Below, piece by piece: positions 33,581 to 35,748 of a stretch of DNA of 35,748 bases. Each line of letters starts with the position of its first letter. Within the stretch, counting starts at the first letter, position 1. A program made the translations under genes and the position numbers. Source of the stretch: an uncultured Pelagibacteraceae bacterium (GTDB lineage Bacteria; Pseudomonadota; Alphaproteobacteria; Pelagibacterales; Pelagibacteraceae); assembly GCA_902552475.1 (NCBI GenBank), contig CACDJC010000010.1:1-35748 (forward strand), written 5' to 3'. Under the pieces are notes generated by a model, which saw only the letters and a list, made by a program, of their open reading frames with translations, was not told where the DNA came from and did not search any database.

Positions 33581-35320
33581 TTATTCTATTGATGATTTCT
33601 CTCTTTTTGTTGCCACTGCCGCAACTATTGGGCTCAATACTGGTTTTGCTTTAACATTTACACAAGCTGTTTTGCCACTTTCAATTGCTCTCTTTAAAGC
33701 TGGAGCCAACTCATCTCTTTTGGTTACAAGTTCACCGTGTCCTCCAAATCCTTCAAAAATTTTATGGAAAGGAATATCTCTAAAGTCAGTTGCTACACGC
33801 TTTCCACTCTTAAATAACCTTTCTTGTTGTTGTCCAATAGAAGCAAGACCTTCATTATTATCAATAACTACAACAATTGGTTTTTTCTCATGAAAAGCAG
33901 CCTCTATTGACATTCCTCCAGATAAAAAAGCTCCATCTCCACTTATAAGAACAACATTCGAATTAGGATTATTATTTTTTGCCGATAAAGCAAAGGATAC
34001 ACCAACACCTAGCATACTAAAAGTACCCGGATGTAATATTCCTCCAAGTTTTTTACCCTTTGCTCCTGCAATATTTATTGCAATTTCAGACCAAAAATGA
34101 GTATTACCTCCGTCAATTACCAGCCAGTCTTTTTCTCCCATTGCTTCTTGAACATCCAACGCTAGTTGAAGAGGATGTATTTTACCACCTTTTTTTTTTG
34201 TATTTTCAGCTTCCAAACTTAAATCTTTTAATGATGCTTCAACCCACTCTTTCTTTTTTTCTTTATTTTGATCAAACCATTTACTATCCAAATTCCATTT
34301 ATTATTTTTTTTTAAATTTTTTAAAGTATCTAAGAAAACTCCTGGGTCACATAAAAGATTGATATCAGCTGCTCTATTAATTTCTATTTCTTCGTGCGAC
34401 CCATTTATGCATACTAATTTGGTAGTTTTTGGAAAAAAAGGAGGATTACCAAAATTCATTTGATTATCTAATCTTGCACCAACCATTAAAACTAAATCAG
34501 AGTTATGTAATGCATATTCCGACGGAGGAAATTGATGAATATCAGCTAAACCCATATAAGCATTAGCTTCTTCTCCTAATAATTTTTGATGGTAAGGAAT
34601 ATTAAAAATTGGAATATTTAATTCATTACCAGCCTCCTCTAAATTTTTTTCAGATTTAGACCACCAGACACTGTGCCCTCCTATTAATACAGGTTTTTTT
34701 GAACTACAAGCAAGTTTTAAAATTTCAGAAATTGAATTTGGATCTGGCCAAGCTTTTGCTATTGGTTTTGCTTTATGTGAAAATGGTCTCTCTTCTAATC
34801 CTGCTTCTTCAGGAAAAGAGGAAAACATTATATCAACAGGAAGACTTAAATGAACTGCACCCGGATATCCATTTGTTGCAATTCTATAGGCCTTATCTAC
34901 AAATTCTCTTATACGATTACCATCTGTAATACTTGCACTGTATTTTGTTAATGGTTTAGCAATAGAAACATCGTCTATTTCTTTAAATCCACCAGATCCT
35001 TGTCTTTTTAAACTGCTAGATCCAGTAATATAAATTATTGGAGTTCTTTCACCCCAAGCTTCCATCATTGAAGGAACAGCATTTGCAAAACCTTCTGGAC
35101 CAACTAAACAAACAGAGGGTTTTCTTGTTATTCTTGTATGTCCATCAGCTAAATGTCCTGCAATTTGTTCATGAGGACAATTAATAACTTCCATCTGGCA
35201 TTCCATAAAACCTTCAATTGCAGGATTACAAAAACCACCTGATAAAGTAAAAACTTTATCAATACCTTTGTCTCTTAAAGCCCTAGCTATTAACGCTCCA
35301 CCTCTAATTTTTTTGTCCAT
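33581..35320 (-). CDS. Thiamine-diphosphate-dependent enzyme (acetolactate synthase/2-hydroxyacyl-CoA lyase-like)
   Basis: A 579-residue ThDP enzyme with the three-domain plan of the acetolactate-synthase superfamily. The pyrimidine-binding part has catalytic E51 (PHEQIAGHLADG), the middle domain covers about 190-350, and the diphosphate-binding part has G461-D-G463 and N488-N489. It could be a carboligase or a decarboxylase/lyase of 2-keto or 2-hydroxyacyl substrates. No IlvN-type small subunit is adjacent, which argues against acetolactate synthesis for valine. The 2-hydroxyacid oxidase gene ends 3 nt upstream, so a 2-keto acid made by that oxidase is a plausible substrate. Confidence 0.85.
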   Translation of the reverse strand: MDKKIRGGALIARALRDKGIDKVFTLSGGFCNPAIEGFMECQMEVINCPHEQIAGHLADGHTRITRKPSVCLVGPEGFANAVPSMMEAWGERTPIIYITGSSSLKRQGSGGFKEIDDVSIAKPLTKYSASITDGNRIREFVDKAYRIATNGYPGAVHLSLPVDIMFSSFPEEAGLEERPFSHKAKPIAKAWPDPNSISEILKLACSSKKPVLIGGHSVWWSKSEKNLEEAGNELNIPIFNIPYHQKLLGEEANAYMGLADIHQFPPSEYALHNSDLVLMVGARLDNQMNFGNPPFFPKTTKLVCINGSHEEIEINRAADINLLCDPGVFLDTLKNLKKNNKWNLDSKWFDQNKEKKKEWVEASLKDLSLEAENTKKKGGKIHPLQLALDVQEAMGEKDWLVIDGGNTHFWSEIAINIAGAKGKKLGGILHPGTFSMLGVGVSFALSAKNNNPNSNVVLISGDGAFLSGGMSIEAAFHEKKPIVVVIDNNEGLASIGQQQERLFKSGKRVATDFRDIPFHKIFEGFGGHGELVTKRDELAPALKRAIESGKTACVNVKAKPVLSPIVAAVATKREKSSIE

Positions 35321-35323
35321 TAT

Positions 35324-35748
35324 TTAATATTTCATATCCTTAAAAAACTTCTGAGCTACAATATCAGATGTAATTTCATTAATATCAGTTAATCCTACCA
35401 AACCAAGTGTTGTACTCAATTCTCCTTTAATTATATCTAAGATTTTTCTCAAACCTCTCGCTCCATCTGCTCCTATGGCATACATTAACGGTCTGCCAAT
35501 CATGACATAATCTGCACCGAAAGCAAGAGCTCTCACTATATCGCCACCACTTCTTATACCGCTATCGAAAAGTAATGGGAATTCTTGTCCTACAGATTTT
35601 CTAATTAATGGCAAAGCATTAATTGCTGATGTTGCGCTTTCCAATTGTCTTCCTCCATGATTTGAAACTTGTATTCCATCAGCGCCTGCTTCTTTAATTT
35701 TTATAGCATCTTGTTCAGACATTACTCCTTTAACAATTAATTTTCCTT
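35324..35748 (-). CDS. FMN-dependent 2-hydroxyacid oxidase/dehydrogenase, N-terminus cut by window edge
   Basis: The C-terminal about 140 residues of a glycolate oxidase/lactate dehydrogenase-family flavoprotein. The reading frame is open to the window edge, and the residues before the internal ATG at 35722 (GKLIVKGV) match the conserved pre-barrel strand of the family. That ATG is therefore not the start. SNHGGRQL holds the catalytic His and the FMN-contacting Arg, and DSGIRSGGDIVRAL holds the phosphate-binding region. It oxidises an L-2-hydroxy acid to a 2-keto acid. It is upstream of the ThDP enzyme in the same operon. Confidence 0.9.
   Translation of the reverse strand, partial: GKLIVKGVMSEQDAIKIKEAGADGIQVSNHGGRQLESATSAINALPLIRKSVGQEFPLLFDSGIRSGGDIVRALAFGADYVMIGRPLMYAIGADGARGLRKILDIIKGELSTTLGLVGLTDINEITSDIVAQKFFKDMKY

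Noticed and set aside
33581..35320. Acetolactate synthase large subunit (IlvB)
   Set aside because: No small regulatory subunit or ilvC is next to it, and the neighbours are a hydroxyacid oxidase and an HIUase-like gene. I kept a broader ThDP-enzyme call.
35324..35722. Complete small protein starting at the ATG at 35722
   Set aside because: The frame is open through the window edge and the residues before that Met are conserved in the flavoprotein family, so it is an internal Met of a cut gene.

Overview
This 35.7 kb window is strongly A+T-rich (poly-A/T runs in almost every spacer). It is packed with about 35 protein genes separated by very short gaps or overlapping stop/start codons, and no stretch over about 180 bases lacks a gene. 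The gene content is osmolyte and polyamine uptake, a DMSP-demethylase-type protein, several 2-oxoglutarate dioxygenases, and no transcription factor at all. Together with low GC and compaction, this points to a streamlined marine alphaproteobacterium, most likely the SAR11 clade (Pelagibacterales). That placement is inferred from gene content and composition; there is no rRNA or marker gene here. I found no tRNA, rRNA, CRISPR, transposase or prophage gene.

Region 1 (1-8011) is a quaternary-ammonium/osmolyte block. A minus-strand unit carries a ProV-type ATPase, a 2OG-Fe(II) oxygenase and an SDR dehydrogenase cut by the left edge. A plus-strand gamma-butyrobetaine-hydroxylase-like dioxygenase follows. 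Then come a glycine-betaine-type binding protein (proX), a double-length fused permease (proW) and a second, divergent ProV ATPase. Uptake of betaine-like compounds followed by hydroxylation and oxidation is the likely theme.

Region 2 (8004-15423) is mixed metabolism: two EamA exporters, an Fe-type alcohol dehydrogenase, an amidase, a NylB-like serine hydrolase, MsrA, a homocysteine-methyltransferase-like protein with an altered zinc site, and a VOC protein. Region 3 (15599-21486) is a complete ugp-type ABC system for glycerol-3-phosphate or glycerophosphodiesters. It has a tandemly duplicated ugpE and a cytoplasmic glycerophosphodiester phosphodiesterase.

Region 4 (21500-30400) has an aldehyde dehydrogenase and a beta-hydroxyacid dehydrogenase on the minus strand. 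Divergent from them are an EutA-like racemase-fold protein and an ectoine-hydrolase (DoeA/EutD)-like protein, followed by a polyamine-type potA-potD-potB-potC transporter. This arrangement suggests ectoine or hydroxyectoine use, although the transporter family is nominally for polyamines. Region 5 (30401-35748) is a pseudoazurin-type cupredoxin and a tight minus-strand operon: 2-hydroxyacid oxidase (cut by the right edge), a ThDP enzyme, a hydroxyisourate-hydrolase-like protein with an altered C-terminus, a DmdA/GcvT-family protein and a thiolase. I do not recognise that operon as a described pathway.

Two transporters (ugp and pot) share an intrinsic-terminator-like hairpin placed exactly between the binding-protein gene and the first permease gene. 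This probably sets an excess of binding protein over permease.
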